This document shows, in pieces, positions 1 to 7,846 of a stretch of DNA of 64,000 nt. Under the pieces are notes generated by a model. The model did not search any database. It was not told the DNA's origin and saw only the letters and a program-made list of their open reading frames with translations. Origin of the DNA: Stutzerimonas decontaminans (GTDB lineage Bacteria > Pseudomonadota > Gammaproteobacteria > Pseudomonadales > Pseudomonadaceae); NCBI RefSeq assembly GCF_000661915.1, contig NZ_CP007509.1, positions 496,001 through 560,000 on the forward strand, written 5' to 3'. Every line of letters starts with the position of its first letter. Within the stretch, counting starts at the first letter, position 1. The position numbers and the translations under genes were made by a program.

Positions 1-1068
1 CACGTAGTTGGCCTCGCGCATGAACACGCTCTGGCGGCCGTCGCCGGCAACCGTAAGCGTGTAAAGCTCCTGGGCTGAGCTGGAGGGCGGAAGTGTTTCG
101 ATGGCGTTCTCGAGCAGAGTGCCCTGGTCAAGCAGGGCGATTTCGAGCGGGTCCGGCAGGGCGCGCCCTTGCTCGTCGCGCACGCGTCTGTCGTTGCGCC
201 AGATACCGCGAAGCGTGGTGCCGTCAGTCTGGGTCAGTACGCCATCACCGTCGAAATGTCCGTGGCGGAAACCACCGGTATAGAAGCTGCCATCGACGCG
301 ATCAAGGCGGCCCTGACCGTGGTAGCGCCAGCTGCGGAACTGACCGCTGTAACGGCTCCCGTCGTCAGCGACATGCGTGCCGGTGCCGCTCAGTTCGCCG
401 TGGACGAAGGTGCCGCTCCAGACGTTGCCCTCGCTGTCTTCGTAGCGGCCCTGGCCATGGAACTGGTCGTTCTCGAACTGTCCGCTGTAACGCTCGCCCT
501 GGGTTGTCACGAAGCTGCCTTCGCCATTTAGGCTGCCGGCGCTGAAATCGCCGCTGAGCTGGCCATCGGCATCGTTGCGTGTGCCGGGACCATCCGGCTG
601 GCCTTTGCGGAACTGGCCGTGATGACTGAAGCCGTCGGCATATTCCAGGCTGCCCTGGCCATGGTAGAGGTTGTCGCGGAACTCGCCTTCATAGACGGTG
701 CCGTCCTGGCTGAAACGGCCATGGCCGTGCATGCGGCCATCTTGGAATTCGCCTTCGTAGACGCCGCCCTCGGCATAGCTGAAGCGGCCGAGGCCGTCGA
801 ACAGGCCGTGCCTGAACTCGCCCTCGTAGCGATCGCCGGTCGCGCTGTGCCAGGTGCCCAGACCGTGCCATTGGCCGTCCTTGAACTGGCCGAGGTAATA
901 GCTGCCGTTGGGATAATCGATGCGACCGCTGCCCTGCAGCAGGCCGTCGACGATCTCGCCGCGATAGCGGCCGCCGTCTGGCAGTACCGCGTTGGCGGGC
1001 GTCAGAGGTTCGCCTTCACCGCAGGCGGTGAGCAGGCCGATCAGAACGAAGGGAAGAAAACGCAGCAT
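1..1068 (-). CDS. MORN-repeat lipoprotein, C-terminus cut off by window edge (probable C13-type peptidase)
   Basis: This reading frame is open from the ATG at 1068 to the window edge (356 codons seen, no stop). Residues 1-16 form a lipoprotein signal ending in LTAC (Cys16). From about Tyr35 to residue 280 there are eleven MORN repeats of 22-23 residues of the type Y-x-G-x-F-x-x-G-x-x-x-G-x-G, with a degenerate twelfth. The last visible stretch (about 300-356) is non-repeat sequence. From memory, Pseudomonas proteins with this N-terminus continue into a C13 (legumain/caspase-like) peptidase domain, which would lie outside the window. The domain is therefore inferred, not seen. The protein is probably membrane-anchored. 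The next gene in the same direction upstream is the MaoC-type gene ending at 1146. The function is unknown. Confidence 0.85.
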   Translation of the reverse strand, partial: MLRFLPFVLIGLLTACGEGEPLTPANAVLPDGGRYRGEIVDGLLQGSGRIDYPNGSYYLGQFKDGQWHGLGTWHSATGDRYEGEFRHGLFDGLGRFSYAEGGVYEGEFQDGRMHGHGRFSQDGTVYEGEFRDNLYHGQGSLEYADGFSHHGQFRKGQPDGPGTRNDADGQLSGDFSAGSLNGEGSFVTTQGERYSGQFENDQFHGQGRYEDSEGNVWSGTFVHGELSGTGTHVADDGSRYSGQFRSWRYHGQGRLDRVDGSFYTGGFRHGHFDGDGVLTQTDGTTLRGIWRNDRRVRDEQGRALPDPLEIALLDQGTLLENAIETLPPSSSAQELYTLTVAGDGRQSVFMREANYV

Positions 1069-1145
1069 GCGGACATCCGCTCAGGCGAGACGACCGCAGT
1101 ATGCCGCAAACCCGGCGGGCTGCGACAACTGCGCAGGTGCGGTGG

Positions 1146-1601
1146 TCAGAGGATGCACAGGGCCAGGGTTTCGGCGATGTAGGCCGGTTTCTCCGAGCCT
1201 TCGATCTCCATCACCGCGCGCGCCTTGAGCAGCCATTGACCTGGGTTCTTCTCGTAGGCGTCGATCAGTGTCAGCCCCAGGCGCACCCGCGAGCCCACGC
1301 GTACCGGCTGGATGAAGCGCAGGCTGTCCAGGCCGTAGTTGACGCCCATTCGGGTCCCTTCCGGCACCACCAGCAGGTCGCCGGAGAGCATCGGTAGCAG
1401 CGATAGCGAAAGAAAGCCATGGGCGATGGTGCCGCCGAAGGGCGTCTGCGCGGCTTTGTCGGCATCGATGTGGATGAACTGGTGATCGCCGGTGCAGTCG
1501 GCGAACTGGTTGACCCGCTCCTGGTCGATGGTCAGCCAATCGGAATGGCCTAGTTCCTTGCCGATGTAATTCTTGAGTTGGGCGACGGATACCTGTGGCA
1601 T
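1146..1601 (-). CDS. MaoC family (R)-specific enoyl-CoA hydratase-like protein
   Basis: The product has 151 residues, the usual size of a single hot-dog MaoC domain. The hydratase-2 signature is visible around residues 33-62: FADCTGDHQFIHID, then FGGTIAHGF, with the catalytic Asp and His in their usual spacing. Such enzymes hydrate trans-2-enoyl-CoA, often linking beta-oxidation to other acyl-CoA uses, but the substrate cannot be read from the sequence. The ATG at 1601 is preceded by an AGGAGG-like sequence (the complement of cctcct at 1606-1611), which supports the start. It stands alone, between the MORN lipoprotein and the oppositely oriented LrgA-like gene. Confidence 0.88.
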   Translation of the reverse strand: MPQVSVAQLKNYIGKELGHSDWLTIDQERVNQFADCTGDHQFIHIDADKAAQTPFGGTIAHGFLSLSLLPMLSGDLLVVPEGTRMGVNYGLDSLRFIQPVRVGSRVRLGLTLIDAYEKNPGQWLLKARAVMEIEGSEKPAYIAETLALCIL

Positions 1602-1800
1602 GTGTCCTCCTGATTGTTCTTGTATTGCTGCAGCGATGTGCAGTTGGATTGAGAGGGACGGCGTCGGGCCCGAGGCGATCGGAGGGCTGTGGCGCCGTTT
1701 ACCGGTCTAGATCAGCACGAGCAGGGATGCCGGCAAACCAGCATCGGCACCGCGAATGACCCGCCATAGCGCAGCGCGGGCGCCTAGTGGCGTTGGCCCT

Positions 1801-1806
1801 TATACT
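1801..1806 (+). promoter_or_regulatory. Possible -10 box for the lrgA-lrgB-like pair
   Basis: TATACT lies 25 bp before the ATG at 1831. No good -35 box is visible at 16-18 bp upstream, so this is only a candidate. Confidence 0.3.
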
Positions 1807-1830
1807 GTCGCAATTTTCCAGGAGACTCCC

Positions 1831-2193
1831 ATGCTGCTCAGAGGTCTGACCTGGCTGGTCGCGTTCCAGTTGCTCGGCACCGTGCTCAACGTGCTGTTCC
1901 TGCCCATGCTGCCGGGCCCGATCATTGGCCTGGTGCTGCTGTTTGCCGGCCTGCTGGCGCGCGGCCGCGCCAGCGAATCGCTGCAGCTGGCCGCCAGCAG
2001 CCTGTTGCGCTACCTGCCGCTCTTGCTGGTACCCCCTGCGGTAGGGGTGATGGCCTATACCGAGGCCATTCTTGACGACTTCTGGGCCATCGTCGGCGTG
2101 CTGGTGATCTCGCTGCTGGTTTCGCTGGTCTTCACCGGTTGGCTGATGCAGGCGCTGATCCGTCGCAAGCAGCGCCGCAAGGAGGCCGCATGA
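1831..2193 (+). CDS. CidA/LrgA family membrane protein (holin-like)
   Basis: A 120-residue protein with four hydrophobic segments and the LrgA/CidA-type motif around residues 25-33 (LPGPIIGLV). Members of this family sit in the inner membrane. They have been described as holin-like modulators of murein hydrolase activity, and more recently as partners of LrgB in metabolite (for example pyruvate or glycolate) transport. The start at 1831 is chosen over an upstream in-frame start at 1756 because AGGAG lies at 1819-1823 and the protein then begins directly with the first membrane segment. The stop overlaps the start of the LrgB gene (ATGA), so the two are translationally coupled. Confidence 0.9.
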   Translation: MLLRGLTWLVAFQLLGTVLNVLFLPMLPGPIIGLVLLFAGLLARGRASESLQLAASSLLRYLPLLLVPPAVGVMAYTEAILDDFWAIVGVLVISLLVSLVFTGWLMQALIRRKQRRKEAA

Positions 2194-2909
2194 TGGAATT
2201 GAACTGGTATGCAGCCTGGCAGGCGCTGATCCATCATCCATTGTTCGGTGTGGGCATCACCCTGGCGGTGTTCCAGCTGGCTTTCGCGGCGTACGAAAAA
2301 ACGCGCTGGGTGTTCCTGCAGCCAGTACTGGTGTCGATGACGATGATCGTCGGCATCCTCCTGCTGTGTGGCATCGACTATGACGAATACCGCATCAGCG
2401 CGCAGTGGCTGACGCTCCTGCTGGGGCCGGCCACCGTGGCCCTGGCCGTGCCGCTGTATCTGAACCTGCGGCGGATTCGTGAGCTGTTCGCGCCGATCGT
2501 GATCACGCTGCTGGTCGCCGGCGTGTTTGCCACGGCACTGGGCATGGCGCTGGCCTGGCTGTTCGGCGCCGACCGGATGATCCTCATGACCCTGGCGCCG
2601 AAGTCGGTCACCTCGCCGATTGCCATGCTGGTGGCCGAGCAGATCGGCGGCGTAGTGGCCCTGGCTGCGGTGTTCGTGATGATCACTGGCGTGCTCGGCG
2701 CGATTATCGGTCCGGAACTGTTGCGCCGCTTTGGCGTTCAGCATCCTGCGGCCCGCGGCATTGCGCTCGGGCTGACCGCTCACGCCGTGGGCACCGCGCA
2801 GGCGCTGCAGGAAAGCGACGAATGCGGGGCCTTCGCGGCGTTGGCCATGAGCCTGATGGGGGTGATGACCGCGGTGCTGTTGCCGCTGGTGGTGGCCCTG
2901 TTGCTGTGA
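2190..2909 (+). CDS. LrgB family membrane protein
   Basis: A polytopic membrane protein of 239 residues. It carries the LrgB hallmarks: a run around LAPKSVTSPIAM (about residues 134-145) and the C-terminal GLTAHAVGTAQAL segment. The start ATG at 2190 overlaps the stop of the LrgA-like gene, with GGAGG at 2181-2185 as ribosome site. A second in-frame ATG follows at 2193. LrgB partners LrgA in the membrane and is linked to control of lysis or to small-molecule export, as in plant chloroplast glycolate/glycerate transport. Which role applies here cannot be told. Confidence 0.9.
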   Translation: MMELNWYAAWQALIHHPLFGVGITLAVFQLAFAAYEKTRWVFLQPVLVSMTMIVGILLLCGIDYDEYRISAQWLTLLLGPATVALAVPLYLNLRRIRELFAPIVITLLVAGVFATALGMALAWLFGADRMILMTLAPKSVTSPIAMLVAEQIGGVVALAAVFVMITGVLGAIIGPELLRRFGVQHPAARGIALGLTAHAVGTAQALQESDECGAFAALAMSLMGVMTAVLLPLVVALLL

Positions 2910-2919
2910 TGGAGTTCGC

Positions 2920-3504
2920 ATGAGATTGCCGTTGTTCCCGCTGGATACCGTGCTGTTCCCCGGTTGCGTCCTTGACTTGCAGCTTTTCGAGGCACGCTAT
3001 CTCGATATGGTCAGTCAATGCCTCAAGGCCGGGCACGGCTTTGGCGTAGTGCATATTCTCGCGGGTAGCGAAGTCGGCGCCGCGCCGGCGTCCTTTGCCC
3101 GCGTGGGATGCGAGGCGCTGATCCGCGACTGGCAGCAACTGCCCAACGGCTTGCTGGGGATTCGCGTGGAAGGCGGGCGCCGCTTCGATGTGCAGTCGTC
3201 CGAGGTGCTGCGCGACCAGCTGACCGTGGCCGAGGTTGCCTGGCGCAGCGAGCCCGACCCGCAGCCACTGGCCGAGCAACACGCCGACCTGATCGTGCTG
3301 CTCGCGGCGCTCGGTCAGCACCCGATGGTGAAAACCCTGGGTCTGGGCGGCGCGGTGAGCGATCAGGCATCCCTGGCCAGTCAATTGGCCTACCTGTTGC
3401 CATTCGATGCCCGGCAGAAGATCGAACTGCTCGGTGTAGACGAGCCGGCGTTGCAGCTCGAGCAGATTCAAAGCCTGCTCGAGCAATTGCAGGATGGGGC
3501 GTAG
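2920..3504 (+). CDS. LON peptidase substrate-binding (N-terminal) domain protein
   Basis: The product has 194 residues and consists of the Lon N-terminal/PUA-like domain only, starting LPLFPLDTVLFPG, with an FEARY box near residue 23. There is no AAA or protease domain, so it is not a Lon protease. The family is widespread in proteobacteria and its function is unsettled. It begins 10 bp after the LrgB-like gene with GGAG upstream and probably shares its transcript. It converges with the DedA-PAP2 gene, with 31 bp between the two stop codons. Confidence 0.88.
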   Translation: MRLPLFPLDTVLFPGCVLDLQLFEARYLDMVSQCLKAGHGFGVVHILAGSEVGAAPASFARVGCEALIRDWQQLPNGLLGIRVEGGRRFDVQSSEVLRDQLTVAEVAWRSEPDPQPLAEQHADLIVLLAALGQHPMVKTLGLGGAVSDQASLASQLAYLLPFDARQKIELLGVDEPALQLEQIQSLLEQLQDGA

Positions 3505-3535
3505 CCCGGCGAGATCGCGGTCCGACGCTTGGCGA

Positions 3536-4855
3536 TCACTGATACCGATACATTTGCATCGCCGTCGGTAAGGCCCAGACGCTGAACGCGCCGAGCAGAC
3601 CCAGGCAGGCCGGCAGAATCAGCCACCAGACTCTTGGTGCCATCGCTGTCAGTGGGCTGCGCCACTGCATCAGGGCCAGGCTGGCCGCACAGATGCTCGC
3701 GGCGAGCAGCGCGCCCGCCGTGACATCGGTGGTCCAGTGCACTCCCAGATATACCCGTGAGAGAGCGATTGCCGTGGCCGGCAGGCTGGCCAGCACCAGC
3801 CAGGCGAGTCGCAGGCGCGGAGGCTGGCCACGACCGGCGAGCACGCCGAGCGTCAGAAAGAAGGCGAACGCCGCTGAGCTGTGCCCGCTGGGAAAGCTGT
3901 AGCTGCTCAGCGGCTCCATCAGCACCTCGGGGCGGACGCGGGCGAAGGTGGCCTTCAGTGCGCCATTGGCCAGTGCCGTGCCCAGCAGCGTGAGGATGGC
4001 GAACACTGCTGCTCGCCATTGACGGGCAGCCAGAAGCAGCAAGCACAGCAATACCGCGGCCCACAGTTGGGTGTGGAAGTCTCCGGCGCGGGTGATCACC
4101 ACCATGATGCGGTCGAAGGTGGCGCTGCGCTCACCCTGGATGACCGCTAGCAGGCCTTCGTCGAGCTCCTTCAGGTGGTGCCAGCCAAAAAACAGCCCGA
4201 GCAGGATGGCGACGCTGAGCCCGGCCGACAGCGCGCTCACCCAGCGCATCTGCCTAAGGCTGCCGAATACTGTCGCGCCAATGAGAATCAGCAGGGCGCC
4301 GACCACCACCGCTGCCTCGCTCCAGAAGCCCTCTTGCAGCGGCAGACGCATGGCGGCTCCGGCGCTCCAGCCAGGCAGCAGATAGGCCATGGACCAGCCG
4401 GCTGCGGCGCACAGGCTGACCAGCAGGAAGCGCCCGAATGGCATGTCGAGCATGCCGGCCGTCATCGGCAGCATGGGCCGCAATGGGCCGATGAAGCGGC
4501 CCACCAGCAGGCTGGCCACACCGTAACGCTGAAAATAATGCTCCGCGCGCAACAGCCACTCTGGGTGATCGCGCAGACCGCGCAAGCTGCGAATGCCCTG
4601 GTGATAGCGCCGGCCGAGCGCGTAGGACAGCAGGTCGCCGATGAGTCCGCCGATAAAGCCCAGCAGCAGCGTTTGCCCCAGGGTCAGTACGCCGCTGCCG
4701 GCCAACACGGCAATGGCGAAGACCATGACGGTGCCCGGAATGATCAGCCCGACCACGGCCAGGCATTCCATGCAGGCGACGATGACCAGCGCCAGGCCCA
4801 ACCATTGGGGGTTGGCGGCGAGCCACTGGGTGAGGGTTTCGAGCCATTGGCCCAT
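3536..4855 (-). CDS. DedA-PAP2 fusion: DedA family protein with C-terminal PAP2 phosphatase
   Basis: The 439-residue membrane protein joins two families. Residues 1 to about 200 are DedA/SNARE-associated type, with the signature FGRFIGPLRPMLPM-like segment near residues 124-133 and an early Glu in VACMECLAVVG. Residues about 205-439 are a PAP2 acid phosphatase with all three motifs: KATFARVRP (K-x6-RP), YSFPSGHS (PSGH) and SRVYLGVHWTTD (SR-x5-H-x3-D). PAP2 enzymes of this class dephosphorylate lipid pyrophosphates such as undecaprenyl-PP, and DedA proteins have been shown to flip undecaprenyl-phosphate. A combined carrier-lipid recycling role is inference. Diverges from proA. Confidence 0.9.
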   Translation of the reverse strand: MGQWLETLTQWLAANPQWLGLALVIVACMECLAVVGLIIPGTVMVFAIAVLAGSGVLTLGQTLLLGFIGGLIGDLLSYALGRRYHQGIRSLRGLRDHPEWLLRAEHYFQRYGVASLLVGRFIGPLRPMLPMTAGMLDMPFGRFLLVSLCAAAGWSMAYLLPGWSAGAAMRLPLQEGFWSEAAVVVGALLILIGATVFGSLRQMRWVSALSAGLSVAILLGLFFGWHHLKELDEGLLAVIQGERSATFDRIMVVITRAGDFHTQLWAAVLLCLLLLAARQWRAAVFAILTLLGTALANGALKATFARVRPEVLMEPLSSYSFPSGHSSAAFAFFLTLGVLAGRGQPPRLRLAWLVLASLPATAIALSRVYLGVHWTTDVTAGALLAASICAASLALMQWRSPLTAMAPRVWWLILPACLGLLGAFSVWALPTAMQMYRYQ

Positions 4856-5025
4856 GCGCAGTTCCTTGAATCGAGAACGCCTTTCGACCCGACGAAAGGG
4901 CGGTGGGTTTCCTTGGCGAGGATAACTCCGCTACAGCGGTGTGAGGCGCGGTCGCGTTCGCTCTCGGCAGACTGGCATTCGATGCCTTTCGCCCGGCGCC
5001 GCTGTGCGTGGGCGCCTGGGGTAGC

Positions 5026-5031
5026 TATAAT
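5026..5031 (+). promoter_or_regulatory. Candidate sigma-70 -10 box for proA
   Basis: A perfect TATAAT lies 35 bp before the proA ATG in the divergent intergenic region. The matching -35 position (5003-5008, TGTGCG) is poor, so the call rests on the -10 box and its location. Confidence 0.45.
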
Positions 5032-5066
5032 CAGCCGCTTTCCCTTCAGTCAGGCCAGCTAGATCC

Positions 5067-6332
5067 ATGACCGAGTCCGTACTCGATTACATGACCCGCC
5101 TGGGCCGCGCCGCGCGCGAGGCCTCGCGGGTGCTTGCGCGCGCCAGCACGGCGCAGAAGAACCGGGCCCTGCAGGCTGCTGCTGCCGCGCTCGACGCCGC
5201 CCGCGATGAGCTGGTAGCGGCCAATGAGCTGGACCTGGCCGGCGGTCGCGCCAATGGCCTGGATGCCGCCATGCTCGACCGCCTGGCGCTGACGCCCAAG
5301 GTGATCGACGGCATGATTGAAGGGCTGCGCCAGGTCGCCACCTTGCCGGACCCGATCGGCGCGATTCGCGACATGCGCTATATGCCGTCCGGCATTCAGG
5401 TCGGCAAGATGCGCGTGCCGTTGGGCGTGGTCGGCATCATCTACGAGTCGCGGCCGAACGTAACCATCGATGCCGCCAGCCTGTGCCTGAAATCGGGCAA
5501 CGCGACCATCCTGCGTGGCGGATCGGAAGCCATTAATTCCAACCAGGCGATTGCCCGCTGTATCCAGCTCGGCCTGGCCGAGGCCGGACTGCCGGCAGCT
5601 GCCGTGCAGGTCGTGGAAACCACTGACCGGGCCGCGGTCGGTGCGTTGATCAGCATGCCTGAATTCGTCGATGTGATCGTGCCGCGCGGCGGCAAGGGCC
5701 TGATCGAGCGCATCAGTCGCGACGCGCGCGTGCCGGTGATCAAGCATCTGGACGGCATCTGTCATGTCTATATCGACGTGGCAGCAGACGTCGACAAGGC
5801 CATCCGCATCGCCGACAACGCCAAGACCCAGCGCTTCGCGCCGTGCAACACCATGGAAACGCTGCTGGTGCATCCAGGCATCGCCGAGCAGGTGCTGCCG
5901 CCGCTTGCTGCGATCTACCGTGAGAAGGGCGTCGAGTTGCGTGGCTGCCCGCGTACCCGCGCCCTGCTTGGCAAAGAGGTGCTGGAGGCGAGCGAAGAAG
6001 ACTGGTCCACCGAGTACAACGCGCCGATCCTGTCGATTCGCCTGGTCGACTCGCTGGATGCGGCCATCGAGCACATCAATCGCTACGGCTCGCAACATAC
6101 CGATGCAATCGTTACCGAGAATTTCAGCGATGCCCGGCGCTTCCTCACCGAAGTGGATTCGGCATCGGTGATGATCAACGCCTCGACGCGTTTCGCCGAT
6201 GGCTTCGAATACGGCCTGGGCGCTGAGATCGGCATTTCCACCGACAAGCTTCACGCCCGCGGGCCGGTCGGCCTGGAAGGGCTGACCAGCGAGAAGTATG
6301 TGGTGTTCGGCGACGGCCACGTCCGTACCTGA
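5067..6332 (+). CDS. proA: Gamma-glutamyl phosphate reductase
   Basis: The 421-residue protein is full length for ProA, the NADPH-dependent reductase that converts gamma-glutamyl phosphate to glutamate semialdehyde, the second step of proline synthesis. The aldehyde-dehydrogenase-type catalytic cysteine is Cys260 in [10 protein letters not shown]. Other family runs are [19 protein letters not shown] and HLDGICHVY. It acts in the cytoplasm. Its TGA overlaps the nadD start (TGATG), so proA and nadD are coupled and head the long plus-strand run that ends at lipA. proB is not in the window. Confidence 0.98.
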   Translation: MTESVLDYMTRLGRAAREASRVLARASTAQKNRALQAAAAALDAARDELVAANELDLAGGRANGLDAAMLDRLALTPKVIDGMIEGLRQVATLPDPIGAIRDMRYMPSGIQVGKMRVPLGVVGIIYESRPNVTIDAASLCLKSGNATILRGGSEAINSNQAIARCIQLGLAEAGLPAAAVQVVETTDRAAVGALISMPEFVDVIVPRGGKGLIERISRDARVPVIKHLDGICHVYIDVAADVDKAIRIADNAKTQRFAPCNTMETLLVHPGIAEQVLPPLAAIYREKGVELRGCPRTRALLGKEVLEASEEDWSTEYNAPILSIRLVDSLDAAIEHINRYGSQHTDAIVTENFSDARRFLTEVDSASVMINASTRFADGFEYGLGAEIGISTDKLHARGPVGLEGLTSEKYVVFGDGHVRT

Positions 6333-6991
6333 TGAGCCAAGGCAGCGGCGCCCGGCGCATCGGCATTCTCGGCGGCACCTTCGATCCGGTACATATCGGT
6401 CACCTGCGCGGCGCGCTGGAAGTGGCCGAGATGTTCGGCCTCGACGAGCTGCGGCTGATACCCAATGCACGGCCGCCGCACCGTGACACCCCCAATTGCT
6501 CGGCGCAGGATCGCCTGGCAATGGTCCGCCTGGCCGTGCAGGATCTGCCACCGCTTTGTGTGGATGCGCGCGAGCTGGAGCGGGAGAAACCGTCCTACAC
6601 CATCGATACGCTGATATCGCTGCGCGCCGAATTGGGCGAGGATGACCAGCTGTTGCTGGTGGTGGGGTGGGATGCCTTCTGCGGGCTGCCCACCTGGCAT
6701 CGCTGGGAGGAGCTGCTCGATTACTGCCATATCCTCGTACTGCAGCGGCCGGACGCCGGCAGCGAGGCGCCGCAGGCACTGCGCGATCTGCTTGCCGCGC
6801 GCAGCGTGTCCGATCCCCAGGCGCTTAGCGGGGGCAGCGGGCAGATTGCCTTCGTCTGGCAGACACCGTTGGAGGTGTCCGCCACACAGATTCGCCAATT
6901 GCTGGCCAGTGGCAAGTCGGTCCGATTCCTGGTTCCCGATGCCGTACTGGCTTATATCAACGCGCACGGACTGTACCGGGCGTCGAACTGA
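6332..6991 (+). CDS. nadD: Nicotinate-nucleotide adenylyltransferase
   Basis: The 219-residue protein carries the nucleotidyltransferase motif [11 protein letters not shown] at residues 14-24 and the C-terminal [13 protein letters not shown] ISST motif. NadD makes deamido-NAD from nicotinate mononucleotide and ATP. The start overlaps the proA stop by one base. It is followed 15 bp later by rsfS, the normal order in pseudomonads. Confidence 0.97.
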   Translation: MSQGSGARRIGILGGTFDPVHIGHLRGALEVAEMFGLDELRLIPNARPPHRDTPNCSAQDRLAMVRLAVQDLPPLCVDARELEREKPSYTIDTLISLRAELGEDDQLLLVVGWDAFCGLPTWHRWEELLDYCHILVLQRPDAGSEAPQALRDLLAARSVSDPQALSGGSGQIAFVWQTPLEVSATQIRQLLASGKSVRFLVPDAVLAYINAHGLYRASN

Positions 6992-7006
6992 GGTTGTTTT
7001 CACGTT

Positions 7007-7366
7007 ATGCAAACTGAAGAGTTGGTCCAGCTGGCGGTTGCCGCCCTGGAAGATCTGAAAGGCCAGGACATCACCACCATCGATGTGCGTGGCAAGACCA
7101 GCGTCACCGATTACATGATCATCGCCAGTGGCAGTTCCAGCCGGCACGTAAAGTCGCTCGTCGAGAACGTGCTGGAAAAGGTCAAGGAGCAGGGCGTTCG
7201 CCCGATTGGCAGCGAGGGCCTGGAGGGCGGCGAGTGGGCACTGCTGGACCTGGACGATGTGGTCGTGCATGTGATGCAGGTGCCGACCCGCCAGTTCTAC
7301 GATCTGGAGCGTCTGTGGCAGGGCGCTGAACAGAGCCGCGCGCAGCACGCTCACGACGCGGAGTAA
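7007..7366 (+). CDS. rsfS: Ribosome silencing factor RsfS
   Basis: A protein of 119 residues of the RsfS/Iojap family. The conserved stretch [19 protein letters not shown] lies near residues 28-46, and [19 protein letters not shown] near 71-89. RsfS binds ribosomal protein uL14 and blocks subunit joining, damping translation in starvation. It sits between nadD and rlmH as in most gammaproteobacteria. Confidence 0.97.
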   Translation: MQTEELVQLAVAALEDLKGQDITTIDVRGKTSVTDYMIIASGSSSRHVKSLVENVLEKVKEQGVRPIGSEGLEGGEWALLDLDDVVVHVMQVPTRQFYDLERLWQGAEQSRAQHAHDAE

Positions 7367-7369
7367 TCC

Positions 7370-7837
7370 GTGCGTATCAAGCTGATTGCGGTCGGCTCGA
7401 AGATGCCACGCTGGGTCGAGGACGGTTGGCAGGAATATGCCAAGCGCCTGCCATCCGAGCTGCCGCTGGAACTGCATGAAATTGCGCTCAACACCCGCGG
7501 CAAGAATGCCGATGTGGCGCGGTTGATTCGCCAGGAAGGCGAAGCCATGCTGGGCAAGGTTCAGCCGGGTGAGCGCATCGTCACGCTCGAAGTGCACGGC
7601 AAGCCGTGGAGCACCGAGCAGCTGGCTGCGGAAATCGAGCGCTGGCGGCTCGACGCGCGCAACGTCAATCTCATGGTTGGTGGCCCGGAAGGGCTGGCGC
7701 CGGAGGTCTGTGCGCGCAGTGAGCAACGCTGGTCGTTGTCACCGTTGACCCTGCCGCATCCGCTGGTGCGAATCCTGATCGGCGAACAGATCTACCGCGC
7801 CTGGACGCTGCTGTCCGGCCACCCTTACCACAAGTAG
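7370..7837 (+). CDS. rlmH: 23S rRNA pseudouridine-1915 N3-methyltransferase
   Basis: The 155-residue protein matches RlmH in length. The SPOUT-type SAM-binding loop MVGGPEGL is near residues 102-109, and the typical C-terminal end HPYHK is intact. It methylates pseudouridine 1915 in helix 69 of 23S rRNA. The start codon is GTG at 7370, three bases after the rsfS stop. Confidence 0.97.
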   Translation: MRIKLIAVGSKMPRWVEDGWQEYAKRLPSELPLELHEIALNTRGKNADVARLIRQEGEAMLGKVQPGERIVTLEVHGKPWSTEQLAAEIERWRLDARNVNLMVGGPEGLAPEVCARSEQRWSLSPLTLPHPLVRILIGEQIYRAWTLLSGHPYHK

Positions 7838-7846
7838 TTCGCGAAG

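Noticed and set aside
93..1182. Plus-strand frames of 120-187 residues at the left edge
   Set aside because: They are Ala/Val-rich shadows of the minus-strand MORN repeats, which show a clear 22-23-residue period.
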